A program made the translations under genes and the position numbers. A stretch of 22,997 nucleotides of DNA, from assembly GCA_964583615.1 (NCBI GenBank), contig CAZOWM010000050.1:1-22997 (forward strand). Reading direction: 5' to 3'. Positions 8,685 to 16,941 of the stretch are shown here, piece by piece (positions within the stretch are counted from its first letter, which is position 1; each line of letters opens with the position of its first letter). This stretch comes from CAZOWM01 sp964583615. GTDB taxonomy: Bacteria; Spirochaetota; B62-G9; DRHN01. The notes beneath the pieces are model-generated. The model had not been told where the DNA came from, ran no database searches, and worked only from the letters and a program-made list of their open reading frames with translations.

Positions 8685-9644
8685 TCAATACAATTTTTCT
8701 ATCGCCCCAATATGTTTCGGATCGATCTTCAGAGCAAGCCTCCATTCCCTCCGCGCCGAAATCATATCATCTTCCTTCTCGTGAATAATTCCCTTCCAAT
8801 AATGAGCATATGCAGAATTTTCGTTCAGTTCAAATACTTTCTGAAGATTTTGCTTTGCCTGGTCAAATCTCTCTTCCTGAATATAAATCCATGCGCGTAA
8901 TGAATACGCTTCTTCAAGAATCGCGTCATCCTCCGAGTGTGAGATCAAATAGTCGAGCTCTTTCAGGGAACTCATATACATTTCTTTATTCTTATATGAG
9001 TACGCGAGAAAAAGGTGTACCACGTCCGTGGGTGTGTGCTGTTTCGCCCGTTCCAGATAGCTGATTGCGTCGTCATACACTCCAATCTTGTAATAACAGT
9101 AGCCAACAATCTCAAAAAGAGAAGGGTCCGTGTAGCCTGCATCGAGCGCACGGCGTAAATATTCCACCGCCAGCTCATAGTAGTGTGGACCTTTCCTGAA
9201 ATAAGACATGCCCAGTACATAATAACTCTTCGTGAGCACTTCATCAAATGGAGAAAGCACGATTCCCTTTCTGAGATACAGTATCGCTTTCTCAATCGAT
9301 TCTTCCTTTTCTTTCCCTGTAAAGCCTGTGGAGATGAAATAGTAGGCCTCTCCTCTGTAGCGGAGGAGTTGCGCGTTGTACGGTTTTTCCAGCAGATAAG
9401 GCTCGCTTTCATGGATCACGACATTATAATTTCCCGAATCGAGACTTTTCTGCAGAAATCGGTAATCGTTGAAAGTCATCCGGTAAAAGTTGATGACTTC
9501 GGTGTAAATTCTGTAGAAATCGAGGAAAAATATCGAGTATAATGCGCCGCCGCAGAGAACAAGAAGGGAAAAGATAATGGTAACGGTCTTTTTCCTTCCC
9601 CTTTTCGGTTTGTAGAGATACTTCGAGTACTTTAAATCACTCAT
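8685..9644 (-). CDS. Membrane-anchored TPR-repeat protein of the mre operon
   Basis: A 319-residue protein with a basic N-terminus (KPKRGRKK), one membrane helix at about 20-42, and then tetratricopeptide-like helical pairs over most of the rest (for example YVLGMSYFRKG, AVEYLRRALDAGYTDP, AHYWKGIIHEKEDDM). TPRs are protein-binding scaffolds. The topology suggests an anchored scaffold, probably facing the periplasm by the positive-inside rule. It lies directly upstream of mreB and 3 nt after the preceding gene, so an elongasome partner role is likely but inferred. Its ribosome site is weak, suggesting coupled translation. Confidence 0.85.
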   Translation of the reverse strand: MSDLKYSKYLYKPKRGRKKTVTIIFSLLVLCGGALYSIFFLDFYRIYTEVINFYRMTFNDYRFLQKSLDSGNYNVVIHESEPYLLEKPYNAQLLRYRGEAYYFISTGFTGKEKEESIEKAILYLRKGIVLSPFDEVLTKSYYVLGMSYFRKGPHYYELAVEYLRRALDAGYTDPSLFEIVGYCYYKIGVYDDAISYLERAKQHTPTDVVHLFLAYSYKNKEMYMSSLKELDYLISHSEDDAILEEAYSLRAWIYIQEERFDQAKQNLQKVFELNENSAYAHYWKGIIHEKEDDMISARREWRLALKIDPKHIGAIEKLY

Positions 9645-9647
9645 ATC

Positions 9648-10208
9648 TTAGGTAATTGTTCTCAAAATATATCGAAAATCTGCTGGATTCCCGAATACAT
9701 GTAATACATCCTTCTTTTTTTTAGCATTTTTTCGTTTTATAATCAAATAGGAATTGCGGAAATAATACTTACCGATAGATACGAGCATGATTTTTCTGCT
9801 GTTTTTACTGTTGAATATGATCAGCGATTTAGAGCTCAGTACCACTTCTCCCTCGATTTCGGGTTTCATTTTGTTTGGTTCAATGTGTATTTGTGAAGGA
9901 TCTTTTAGAGAATCGATTGAGAACAATGCACCTTTTCCAATGTAGTGAACGAGCTCAAGTTTCCCGAGACCGGGCACGCTGCTTTTAGGGCGTACAACCG
10001 GAATATATGCATCCGCATCCCCGGGTGGTGAAGCGTGCTCTATCTCAGAAGTTTGGGGGTTATCGTCGTGACTTGCATCTGTCTCATCTTCTTCATGAAG
10101 ATAAGACAGCTCATATTCCGGCACATCCCTGCGGCGGCGGTAAAATATCATCACCGTAAAGAGTAAAAGAATACCCATGATTGTGAGAGTTATGAATACT
10201 AAGAACAA
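9648..10208 (-). CDS. Membrane-anchored protein of unknown function, first gene of the mre operon
   Basis: No family recognised with certainty. The 186-residue product has an N-terminal membrane helix (3-23) followed by RRRR (cytoplasmic stop), an acidic, low-complexity linker (about 31-75), and a compact C-terminal domain (about 80-186). The domain is rich in beta-like strands (EGEVVLSSKSLIIFN, KIMLVSIGKYYF, YLIIKRK), which recalls bacterial PH/GRAM-type domains. That resemblance is a guess from strand pattern only. The start is TTG at 10208 with GAGG seven bases upstream. Met11 is an alternative start that would remove half of the helix. The gene heads the operon and is close to the TPR gene, hinting at a shared cell-envelope role. 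Confidence 0.75.
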   Translation of the reverse strand: MFLVFITLTIMGILLLFTVMIFYRRRRDVPEYELSYLHEEDETDASHDDNPQTSEIEHASPPGDADAYIPVVRPKSSVPGLGKLELVHYIGKGALFSIDSLKDPSQIHIEPNKMKPEIEGEVVLSSKSLIIFNSKNSRKIMLVSIGKYYFRNSYLIIKRKNAKKKKDVLHVFGNPADFRYILRTIT

Positions 10209-10352
10209 CTGAAATCCTCACAGACTCGGATGATAGCTGGCCGATTGATTCTCGTGTAATGAAACAGTACTGGTATCAATGCATGCTGAAAGAAAAAAAC
10301 CTGAAATCCGGAATGAACTGATCACACCCGTTTTGAGCCTTTATGCAGATAA

Positions 10353-10364
10353 CAGATATATCTG
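10353..10364. promoter_or_regulatory. 12-bp palindrome in divergent promoter region (candidate operator)
   Basis: CAGATATATCTG is a perfect 12-bp palindrome, preceded by a further half-copy (CAGATA at 10346-10351). It lies in the 237-bp region between the divergent mre operon and the histidine phosphatase gene, 21 bp upstream of the extended -10 for the plus-strand gene. A dimeric regulator site is plausible; no regulator can be named. Confidence 0.35.
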
Positions 10365-10383
10365 GGACGGTTTTTCGATTTTA

Positions 10384-10411
10384 ATGTTATAATTTAAAAA
10401 GTAAAAGTCAA
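10384..10411 (-). promoter_or_regulatory. Candidate promoter for the mre/rod operon
   Basis: Minus strand: -35 TTGACT (10411-10406), 16-bp spacer, -10 TAACAT (10389-10384, 4 of 6 matches). It overlaps the extended -10 facing the other way, so the two would compete for polymerase. The predicted leader is ~170 nt long. The -10 is weak, so confidence is limited. Confidence 0.4.
10385..10393 (+). promoter_or_regulatory. Extended -10 promoter for the histidine phosphatase gene
   Basis: TGTTATAAT is a perfect extended -10 (TGn plus TATAAT). No good -35 lies at the right distance, as is common for extended -10 promoters. Transcription would start near 10400, giving a leader of ~45 nt before the ATG at 10446. 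Confidence 0.6.
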
Positions 10412-10445
10412 TTCATTTTAATTTAAAAGTTACTGGAGCAGGCAC

Positions 10446-11087
10446 ATGATTTTTCTCGTCAGGCACGGTCAGACCGAATGGAATAAAGCACTGGTATTTC
10501 GAGGCCAAAAGGATGTACCGCTCAGTACAGAAGGAAAAACACAGGCCGCACAGACGGGAAAATATTTTCGGGGCCGGAGCGTATACCGGATATTCACTTC
10601 ACCGCTGACGCGCGCCGTCGATACAGCAAACGCGATTGCAAAAGAGTCTCAACGTGACGTGACGATTCTGGAAGCGCTTTCTGACGTGCACTTCGGTGAC
10701 TGGGAAGGAAAAACCCTCGAGTGGGTAAAACAGAACGATCCGAAAACCTACTTTCTGTACTTGTACCATCCCGAGGAAGTAGTGTTCCCGAACGGGGAAT
10801 CCCTGAATTCCTGCTGCAACAGGGCGTTCGATGCCTTCTACACCGAACTCCACCGCCTTTCCGTCGAGCACAACAATGAAGGGGACTGCGTGTTCGTCAC
10901 ACACAGGGTAGTTCTGAAGCTTCTTCTGCTGAAAGCGATGGACCTCTTATCTTCTTCTTTTTGGAAACTGCAGGTTGATACATGCGGGTTGAGCGAGCTT
11001 GATTTTATTGACAATACATTCATCATAAAACGGATAAACAGTGTGTGCCACCTTTCCGGTGCAGCACACAAGAGTGCAGACTTCTAG
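10446..11087 (+). CDS. Histidine phosphatase (phosphoglycerate mutase-like) family protein
   Basis: Cytoplasmic phosphatase or mutase of the RHG family, which works through a phosphohistidine. The N-terminal LVRHGQTEWN holds the nucleophile His7. Arg56 in SPLTRAVDTA and the acid-base region DVHFGDWEGKT (about 80-90) follow the family pattern, and the second histidine is His153 in FVTHRVVLK. At 213 residues it fits CobC/GpmB-like phosphatases rather than the longer glycolytic GpmA. The substrate (3-phosphoglycerate, alpha-ribazole phosphate, or another phosphoester) cannot be told; no cobalamin genes are nearby. The ATG has GGAG seven bases upstream. It converges on the thioesterase gene, 4 nt away. 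Confidence 0.88.
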   Translation: MIFLVRHGQTEWNKALVFRGQKDVPLSTEGKTQAAQTGKYFRGRSVYRIFTSPLTRAVDTANAIAKESQRDVTILEALSDVHFGDWEGKTLEWVKQNDPKTYFLYLYHPEEVVFPNGESLNSCCNRAFDAFYTELHRLSVEHNNEGDCVFVTHRVVLKLLLLKAMDLLSSSFWKLQVDTCGLSELDFIDNTFIIKRINSVCHLSGAAHKSADF

Positions 11088-11091
11088 CCCA

Positions 11092-11496
11092 TCAGACCAG
11101 TATAAAGAGACCGCGCGCGTGCGCGCGTTGTAAACCGTTCAGATCGAGGCAACGGGAACTGAGCAGAACCTTCTTTTTTTGAATATCCTCGAATTGTGCC
11201 CGAAACTCAACTTCTTCATCCACGTATACAGGTTTATTGAACTTAATCTCCAGCCTTCCGGTCACTGCCCGGATTTTCCTTTGCAGGCACATTTTTGCCA
11301 TTACTTCATCAAGGAGCATGGAAATGAAGCCGCCGTGAACAATGCCCGCATACCCCTGCATATACCTCGCAAACCTGCACCGTGTGTAGATTTCATCACG
11401 GTCATCATCATATATAAAAGTGAGGTTGAGCCCATTTTTATTCTCTCTCCCGCATACATAACACTCCTGATAGTCTTCGGAATAATCAAGTTTCAA
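11092..11496 (-). CDS. PaaI/YigI-type hotdog-fold thioesterase
   Basis: Small (134 residues) single hotdog domain predicted to hydrolyse acyl-CoA or similar thioesters. The diagnostic stretch is VHGGFISMLLDEVMAKM, the HGG..a.l.De motif on the central helix with the catalytic Asp/Glu. An N-terminal CYVCGRENKNGLNL matches the C..CG..N..GL start seen in this group. No ATG is available. The TTG at 11496 (or 11499) is chosen because GAAGGA lies upstream, giving an 11-14 nt overlap with the end of the HD-GYP gene. A TTG at 11511 lacks a ribosome site. Co-transcribed with the HD-GYP gene; the substrate is unknown. Confidence 0.85.
   Translation of the reverse strand: MKLDYSEDYQECYVCGRENKNGLNLTFIYDDDRDEIYTRCRFARYMQGYAGIVHGGFISMLLDEVMAKMCLQRKIRAVTGRLEIKFNKPVYVDEEVEFRAQFEDIQKKKVLLSSRCLDLNGLQRAHARGLFILV
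11112..11127. repeat. Alternating CG/TG tract, self-complementary
   Basis: CGCGCGCGTGCGCGCG is 16 bp of strictly alternating pyrimidine-purine. It forms a 7-bp inverted repeat around a 2-nt centre. It lies within the last codons of the thioesterase gene (encoding RAHAR), right where two convergent genes end. Such tracts can adopt Z-DNA or a cruciform and could slow convergent polymerases. It lacks a T tract, so it is not an intrinsic terminator. Confidence 0.5.
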
Positions 11497-13096
11497 CAAC
11501 GGTTCCTTCAATAAAAGGTTTTTTGCTAAAAATACTCTTCTGGGTGTTTTGCAAAACCTCCATTATTTCGTCAAGCCCCTTCATGAACGCTTCAACGATA
11601 TGAGGGCCGAACATACTGTATTTGCACTCCTTAATCTCTTCAACCGCGTGCTGAAACGTGAACGCATCCTTGTAGCATCTCTTGGATGCGAGAGCATCAA
11701 ACACATCTGCAATGGATACGATCTGACCAAGAATCGGTATATTTGAGCCTTTCAGGCTGTTTGGATAGCCTTTTCCGTCCCAGCGTTCATGGTGGTTCAG
11801 GGCAACGACACGGGATGCTTTCAGAACATCGGAATCAGACCCTTCGAGTATCTGCGCACCGTATATCGTGTGTTTCTTCATCTCGTTCCATTCTTCACGG
11901 GAAAGTTCTCCTGGCTTGAATAGTATCGAGTCGGGTATTCCGATCTTTCCGATGTCGTGCATCGGTGCTGCGTATTTGAGCATCTCCAGATCGTACTCAT
12001 CGAGGCCGAGGTTCTTCGCCACGATTACGGAATATGTGGTCATTCTCCTGAGGTGCTCGGAAGTGTCATCGTCTCTAAATTCTGCTGCCACCGATAAACG
12101 AAGGATCGTGTCGAGATGTGCCTCCTTCACCTCATTGATGAGACGCGCGTTACGGATCGCAACCGCAGCCTGAGATGCAAGTGATTTAATCAAACTCTCG
12201 AGGTTTTTATCAAAGGGGATGATCTTTCCGTCCTCATTTAAACAGTTGATGAGCTGCAGTACACCGAGGACGTTCCTCTGTGGGTCCTTCATCGGGGCGA
12301 CGATCATCGACTTGGTGATGTAGTTGTTGCGCTTGTCGAAATCGTCTGTAAATCTATACTCGTTGTCTTCCTGTATGTGATATGCATCCTTAATGTTGAG
12401 CGTTTCCCCGGTCGCCGCCACGTAGCCCGATATCCTGTCTTTTGTAATTGGAAAATGAAACCGTTTGAAGTATTTCTCCTCATACCCTTCTCCGTATCGT
12501 TTCTTAAGCGTGTTGTTTTGTGCGACCATGAACGTCAGATTCGAACTTTCTTTTATGTAAATACTCCCTGCGTCGCAATGCGCCAGAAAGAGCGCTTGCG
12601 AAATTATCTGTTCAAGCAATTTTTCAAGGTTGTGTTCGCTTGTGAGTGCAATTCCTATCTTATTTAGCTTCTCCACTTGTTGTTTGATGTATTGTTTCTG
12701 CATTTTCTGATACTTCAGCTGCACGTCATTATTGTAACTGAGCGCGCTGTTTATCGCTGAAAGGAAGTCGTACTCCTGAAACGGTTTCTCCAGATAAAAA
12801 AATACCGCTCCGTGATTTATTATATTGATGAGGTCCTTCTTTCCAACCCTGTTGCCGCTTACAATTTTGGGAATGTCGTGCACAACAATCCGAAGAAATT
12901 CGAGGTCTTGAAGAAAATCGGAGTGTTCTATCTCATAAAAAATACAACTAACTTCGTTTTCCCGTATGATCGCCTGTATGTCCTGTACATCCTCGCAGAG
13001 GATGAGTCGAATACCGATCAGGCCGTTTTTTTCGAGTAGGAATTTAAAGTCGTGTAACTGTTTCCTGTCTTGATGCACAAAAAGGATACTTTTCAT
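11486..13096 (-). CDS. Pseudo-receiver / GAF / HD-GYP cyclic-di-GMP phosphodiesterase
   Basis: Soluble signalling protein of 536 residues in three parts. Residues 1-120 have a response-regulator receiver fold (KSILFVHQD with Asp10; K104 in LEKPF), but the phospho-acceptor position at the end of strand 3 (CIFYE) is Glu55. A coiled linker leads to a GAF domain (about 145-320) that may bind a small ligand. The C-terminal HD-GYP domain is complete, with MHDIGK (His380-Asp381) and HHERWDGKGYP (GYP 443-445) followed by SIADVFDAL, so hydrolysis of cyclic-di-GMP (or cGAMP) is expected. Start is the ATG at 13096 with only a weak ribosome site. It has its own promoter and is transcribed with the thioesterase gene. 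Confidence 0.93.
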   Translation of the reverse strand: MKSILFVHQDRKQLHDFKFLLEKNGLIGIRLILCEDVQDIQAIIRENEVSCIFYEIEHSDFLQDLEFLRIVVHDIPKIVSGNRVGKKDLINIINHGAVFFYLEKPFQEYDFLSAINSALSYNNDVQLKYQKMQKQYIKQQVEKLNKIGIALTSEHNLEKLLEQIISQALFLAHCDAGSIYIKESSNLTFMVAQNNTLKKRYGEGYEEKYFKRFHFPITKDRISGYVAATGETLNIKDAYHIQEDNEYRFTDDFDKRNNYITKSMIVAPMKDPQRNVLGVLQLINCLNEDGKIIPFDKNLESLIKSLASQAAVAIRNARLINEVKEAHLDTILRLSVAAEFRDDDTSEHLRRMTTYSVIVAKNLGLDEYDLEMLKYAAPMHDIGKIGIPDSILFKPGELSREEWNEMKKHTIYGAQILEGSDSDVLKASRVVALNHHERWDGKGYPNSLKGSNIPILGQIVSIADVFDALASKRCYKDAFTFQHAVEEIKECKYSMFGPHIVEAFMKGLDEIMEVLQNTQKSIFSKKPFIEGTVVET

Positions 13097-13138
13097 TTAC
13101 TCATTAACCGGCGAAGATGCATACTTATCGTAATTTAC

Positions 13139-13166
13139 AGTATATCACAAAATAAAAGAAAGTCAC
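13139..13166 (-). promoter_or_regulatory. Candidate promoter of the HD-GYP gene
   Basis: Minus strand: -35 GTGACT (13166-13161), 16-bp spacer, -10 TATACT (13144-13139). The -10 matches 5 of 6 consensus bases. It lies ~43 bp before the ATG in the 187-bp gap behind the PP-loop gene. A perfect TTGACA further upstream (13263-13258) lacks a good -10. Confidence 0.5.
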
Positions 13167-13283
13167 GATTACACTACGCGCGATCCTTTCGCAAATTTCC
13201 GGTTTTTCTCTTAAAACAAAAGAAGTAATTGCTATACATAAATCATAAAGGAGAGGGTGTCAATTTTCAAATAATTTCACTGC

Positions 13284-14285
13284 CTAACGGATAATGGTGA
13301 CCTGAGAAAGCGCTTCATTCGGTGTGGCCCTGTAACAAACCGTCTTCTTACGTTTCTGGATTACAACCCTGGTCTTCAGACATTCAGGGGATCCGGGGTA
13401 ATCAGCGTAACGCGCGACAATACAAAGCGCTTTTTTGAGCACCCCTTTTTCCCCTTTCCAATCAAGGAGAGAAAAAGGCCCGGGATGGCTGAGCGGTTCG
13501 ATTCTCACATTCCCCCATTGAATTTGCCTGAGCATTTCGTTTTCCTTCCGGTGTCTCCCGATGACGAGTTTTGAAGAGTCGGACAATCTGAAATGGCGTC
13601 CATATCGAAGTGTGACAAGGCCGGGAACATTTATCTCGGAACCGTGGTCTACAAGGTCGTTGAAACGGACACAAAACTGTTTCTCCGTGAGAATACACCC
13701 TCCTGCCGGAGTGGGATACTCCTCAATACCGAACTCTTTTGCGAGCTCTATCTGTTTATTCCGACTCCGTCCGGAGATTCCATACAGATCTTTCCTGTGC
13801 ACCCATCCTCGTTCCTCGGGAATCGTTGGTATGAGAAGCTTTGCGGAGAGAGGTCGGAGAAGAAGGCCCTCGAGACCACTTTTTCTTTCGATGAGCCGCA
13901 TCGTACCTTTTTTTTGCGACATCGGCCTCTGCCCAACAACCTCTCCGGTCGCGACAAAATCCGCGCCAAAAGATTCCTTCAGAGCACGTGCACGAGAAAA
14001 GAATAGTATCTTGCAGTCAATGCACGGGTTTGCGCCTTTTCCGTACCCGTACCGCGGTGAGAGCAAAATATTCATGAATTCCCGGGAGAGATCCACGTAC
14101 AGCACCCGAAAACCGTAAAAGAAATGTTCCCTGCATGTGTAATCTCTGAGAAGCGTATATTTCGGAATGTTGAACCACGTGAGAAAGTGGACTCCCATCA
14201 CATCGAGTCCGGCCCGCTCCATGATCATAAGCGTAAGTAATGAATCAAGCCCACCGCTGGTTAAAACGAGAACTTTTCTCGCCAC
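13284..14285 (-). CDS. ThiI/MnmA-like PP-loop ATPase, probable tRNA thiolation protein with NFACT-R-like C-terminus
   Basis: Predicted RNA-modifying enzyme that adenylates a uridine using its PP-loop (SGGLDS, 10-15) before sulfur insertion. The NPCIDCK pair (Cys88, Cys91) and Cys197 in TPAGGCIL sit where MnmA/ThiI relatives carry sulfur-handling cysteines, and GADFVATGEVVGQRPMSQ matches the ThiI/MnmA-like core. The C-terminal ~100 residues look like the RNA-binding NFACT-R_2 domain found in ThiI-like proteins of many anaerobes. It lacks the THUMP domain of true ThiI and is shorter than MnmA (~360), so the exact modification is unknown. Start is GTG at 14285 with a weak GGGA site; no ATG is near. 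Confidence 0.8.
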   Translation of the reverse strand: MARKVLVLTSGGLDSLLTLMIMERAGLDVMGVHFLTWFNIPKYTLLRDYTCREHFFYGFRVLYVDLSREFMNILLSPRYGYGKGANPCIDCKILFFSRARALKESFGADFVATGEVVGQRPMSQKKGTMRLIERKSGLEGLLLRPLSAKLLIPTIPEERGWVHRKDLYGISGRSRNKQIELAKEFGIEEYPTPAGGCILTEKQFCVRFNDLVDHGSEINVPGLVTLRYGRHFRLSDSSKLVIGRHRKENEMLRQIQWGNVRIEPLSHPGPFSLLDWKGEKGVLKKALCIVARYADYPGSPECLKTRVVIQKRKKTVCYRATPNEALSQVTIIR

Positions 14286-14483
14286 TTTTATTTTCCCAGG
14301 ATAACTGGAGTATAAAACACCGGGTGCACATTATTTAATGTAAATATACCGCAATGGTCGCACACAGGGAGAAAGAGTTTGGTTGTAATTTTTGAGTGTT
14401 GTGATCCGACGACACTGAATTGAGCATATCGCTGACATATTTGGCGATTGCACACGAGTTGTTCAGCGGGATCGAGTTTTCGA

Positions 14484-16589
14484 TCAGAAAAGGTGCCAGA
14501 TCACTCCGCCGAGCTCTTTAATAAAAGGAACGAGCACAAGAGAGATTACACTCATAAGCTTGATAAGGATGTTAATCGACGGTCCGACCGTATCCTTCAT
14601 TGGGTCTCCCACCGTGTCGCCGATAACGGCCGCCTTGTGCGCCTCAGAGCCTTTTCCGCCGAAGTTTCCCTCTTCAATATATTTCTTCGAATTGTCCATT
14701 CCTCCACCGGAGTTAGCGTAATGAATTCCGATTATGATCCCTGTGACGATCGCGCCGATGAGGGTCCCGGCAAGGGTAATCGGTCCAAAGAGCACTCCAA
14801 CTGCAAGCGGGGTAAGGATGGCGATTGTTCCCGGAACCATCATTCCCTTCAATGCGCTTTTCGTCGCGATATCCACACATGTTGCAGAATCAGGCTCCGC
14901 CTTCCCTTCCATGAGACCCTTGATTTCCTTGAACTGTCGCCGTACCTCTTCAACCATTTTGAAGGCTTCTTTCTGAGTTGCTTCGAAAAGCATGGAAGAA
15001 ATCAAAAACGGAAGCATGCCGCCTATGAGAAGCCCGGCGAGAACCTTTATCGAAGAGAGAGCGAACATCTCCGATGCAATACCGGTGGAAACCATGTACG
15101 CTGTAAGAAGTCCGATTGCCGCGTATGCTGCGGAACCGATGGCAAACCCCTTCCCGATCGCTGCGGTCGTGTTTCCCACAGAATCGAGTTTATCGGTGAC
15201 TTCACGCACCCCTTTCGGTAGTCCCGCCATTTCCGCTATTCCTCCCGCGTTGTCCGCAATCGGACCGTAGCTGTCCACTGACACGATCATACCGGTCGTT
15301 ACGAGCATCCCGAATGACGCGATCCCGATGCCGAGCATCCCCGCAGTGCTGTATGAGATGATGATTGCAAACACGAGCGCAACCACAGGGATGAACACGC
15401 TCTTCAGACCGAGTGATATTCCACCTATGACAGCGATTGCGGGGCCTGTCTCACAGTTTGCGGCAAGCTTCTGCACAGGCTTGTACTTTCCTGATGTGAA
15501 CAACTCGCTGACAAAACCGATGATGATTCCGGAAACGATTCCGGAAACAAGACTCCAAAGAAGCCCCCATTTGCTGAACGGTCTTTCTCCGAAATCGACG
15601 CCCATCTGTGAAATGATTATCACGGCAAAGAGGATCGTGAGGCCTGCTGCAAAATACGTCCCCCCCATCAACGCAGCCTGGGGATTTTTTCTCGACGCTA
15701 TTTTCACGAAAAGAACGCCGAGAATAGATGATATGATACCCGCAGAAGCAATCGAGAGTACAATCTGAACGAGACTCTTCACCACAGGAAGTGCCTGAGA
15801 GCTCAACTGCATGACGCCAATTGACGCTGTCGCTGCGGCAAGGACCATACTTGCGATAATCGACTCCACGTAGGATTCAAGCAGGTCTGCACCGAGCCCT
15901 GCGATATCGCCGACATTGTCGCCCACATTATCAGCGATAACCGCCGGGTTGCGCGGATCGTCCTCGGGGATTCCCGCTTCGACTTTCCCAACGAGATCCG
16001 CTCCCATGTCAGCTCCCTTTGTGTAGATACCGCCTCCGGCACGCGCAAAAAGGGCGAACAGGCTCGCTCCCATTGCATAGCTGTTTATCATGCTTACCTT
16101 GTGCATAAATATTCCCGGATCGGTTTCTGAAAAAAGCCTGAACCCAAACATGAGAAGCACAAGCCCGAGCAGTGATATTCCCACAACACTCAGGCCCATC
16201 ACGGCACCTCCGGATATCGCAATGTTGAGTGCGCCCTTCATCCCGGTCGTGTCAGCTGCATGGGTAGTACGAACGTTCGCGCGTGTCGCAATCGTCATTC
16301 CAATATAGCCCGCGGAGGCTGAAACGATCGCACCCCATACAAATGAAACAGCAGACTCATGCCCGAAATACTTCGGCGCCACAAGCATTGCAGCTGAAAT
16401 CACCACAACTACAACAGCAATGTATATATACTCCCGTTTCAGAAAGGTCGAGGCCCCAAGCTGTATCTGGCGAGCAATCTTTTTCATCACATCCGACCCT
16501 TCCTCTTTGGAAACGACAGATCTGATGAGAAAAATCATAACGATTATCGCAACAATACTCGATAAAAGTCCTGCAAAGATACCAAACAT
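14484..16589 (-). CDS. hppA: Membrane-bound ion-pumping pyrophosphatase, K+-dependent type
   Basis: Integral membrane enzyme (701 residues, ~16 helices) that couples pyrophosphate hydrolysis to H+ and/or Na+ export. Substrate-site motifs are intact: GGGIYTKGADMGADLVGKVE with DDPRNPAVIADNVGDNVGD, and the C-terminal HKAAVIGDTVGDPMKDT. The GNTTAAIGKG motif has Ala476 and Gly479, the K+-dependent signature (K+-independent enzymes have Lys and Thr there). The ion-selectivity helix reads GADLLESYVES, with Glu at both semi-conserved positions (238 and 242), where most family members have only one. The pumped ion is therefore unclear. ATG at 16589 has GGGGGAG four bases upstream. It is monocistronic with its own promoter. 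Confidence 0.96.
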   Translation of the reverse strand: MFGIFAGLLSSIVAIIVMIFLIRSVVSKEEGSDVMKKIARQIQLGASTFLKREYIYIAVVVVVISAAMLVAPKYFGHESAVSFVWGAIVSASAGYIGMTIATRANVRTTHAADTTGMKGALNIAISGGAVMGLSVVGISLLGLVLLMFGFRLFSETDPGIFMHKVSMINSYAMGASLFALFARAGGGIYTKGADMGADLVGKVEAGIPEDDPRNPAVIADNVGDNVGDIAGLGADLLESYVESIIASMVLAAATASIGVMQLSSQALPVVKSLVQIVLSIASAGIISSILGVLFVKIASRKNPQAALMGGTYFAAGLTILFAVIIISQMGVDFGERPFSKWGLLWSLVSGIVSGIIIGFVSELFTSGKYKPVQKLAANCETGPAIAVIGGISLGLKSVFIPVVALVFAIIISYSTAGMLGIGIASFGMLVTTGMIVSVDSYGPIADNAGGIAEMAGLPKGVREVTDKLDSVGNTTAAIGKGFAIGSAAYAAIGLLTAYMVSTGIASEMFALSSIKVLAGLLIGGMLPFLISSMLFEATQKEAFKMVEEVRRQFKEIKGLMEGKAEPDSATCVDIATKSALKGMMVPGTIAILTPLAVGVLFGPITLAGTLIGAIVTGIIIGIHYANSGGGMDNSKKYIEEGNFGGKGSEAHKAAVIGDTVGDPMKDTVGPSINILIKLMSVISLVLVPFIKELGGVIWHLF

Positions 16590-16941
16590 GAATCTCCCCC
16601 TCTTGGCTTTTTGCTTTTTTCAGGTACCCGAATCCAAAAGAATACGAATATTTTCTCAGGGCGTCAATAAAAAGCGATTTCTCGATTTCTTAGTACCAGA
16701 CGAACTTTTTCCCGAAGTACGCTCACGCCTTCCACCTCAGCGACTTTGTACGTTCGTCGATAATCCTCATGAGGTCATGAAGCATTTCTGCCCGAATTTC
16801 CTGAACACTTTGTCCCCGAGTTTCCCTGCCCATCGGCCTACGCCTCTCATTTTTCCGAATCCTTTTTCTGCCTGCAACAACAAAACAACATTGAGGATGG
16901 AAGAACCGATTGAACACGGGGGTGCCCGCTGGTGCATGCTC
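16590..16941 (-). other. 352-bp gap upstream of hppA; possible short ORF only
   Basis: The hppA-proximal part holds the promoter listed separately. In the rest, the minus strand has an open frame at 16723-16917 (GTG start). Its inner ATG (16833) would give 36 residues, MGRETRGQSVQEIRAEM and onward, helical in character, with a GAGAGG nine bases upstream. No family is recognised, and the frame has no support beyond being open. No terminator with a T tract was found for the GNAT gene ending at 16942. Confidence 0.3.
16639..16667 (-). promoter_or_regulatory. hppA promoter
   Basis: Minus strand: -35 TTGACG (16667-16662), 17-bp spacer, -10 TATTCT (16644-16639). This is a strong sigma70-type match about 50 bp before the hppA ATG, with a short leader that carries the GGGGGAG ribosome site. 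Confidence 0.75.

Noticed and set aside
14470..14485. Hairpin GATCGA-AAAC-TCGATC at the hppA stop as a terminator.
   Set aside because: Stem is only 6 bp and no T tract follows.
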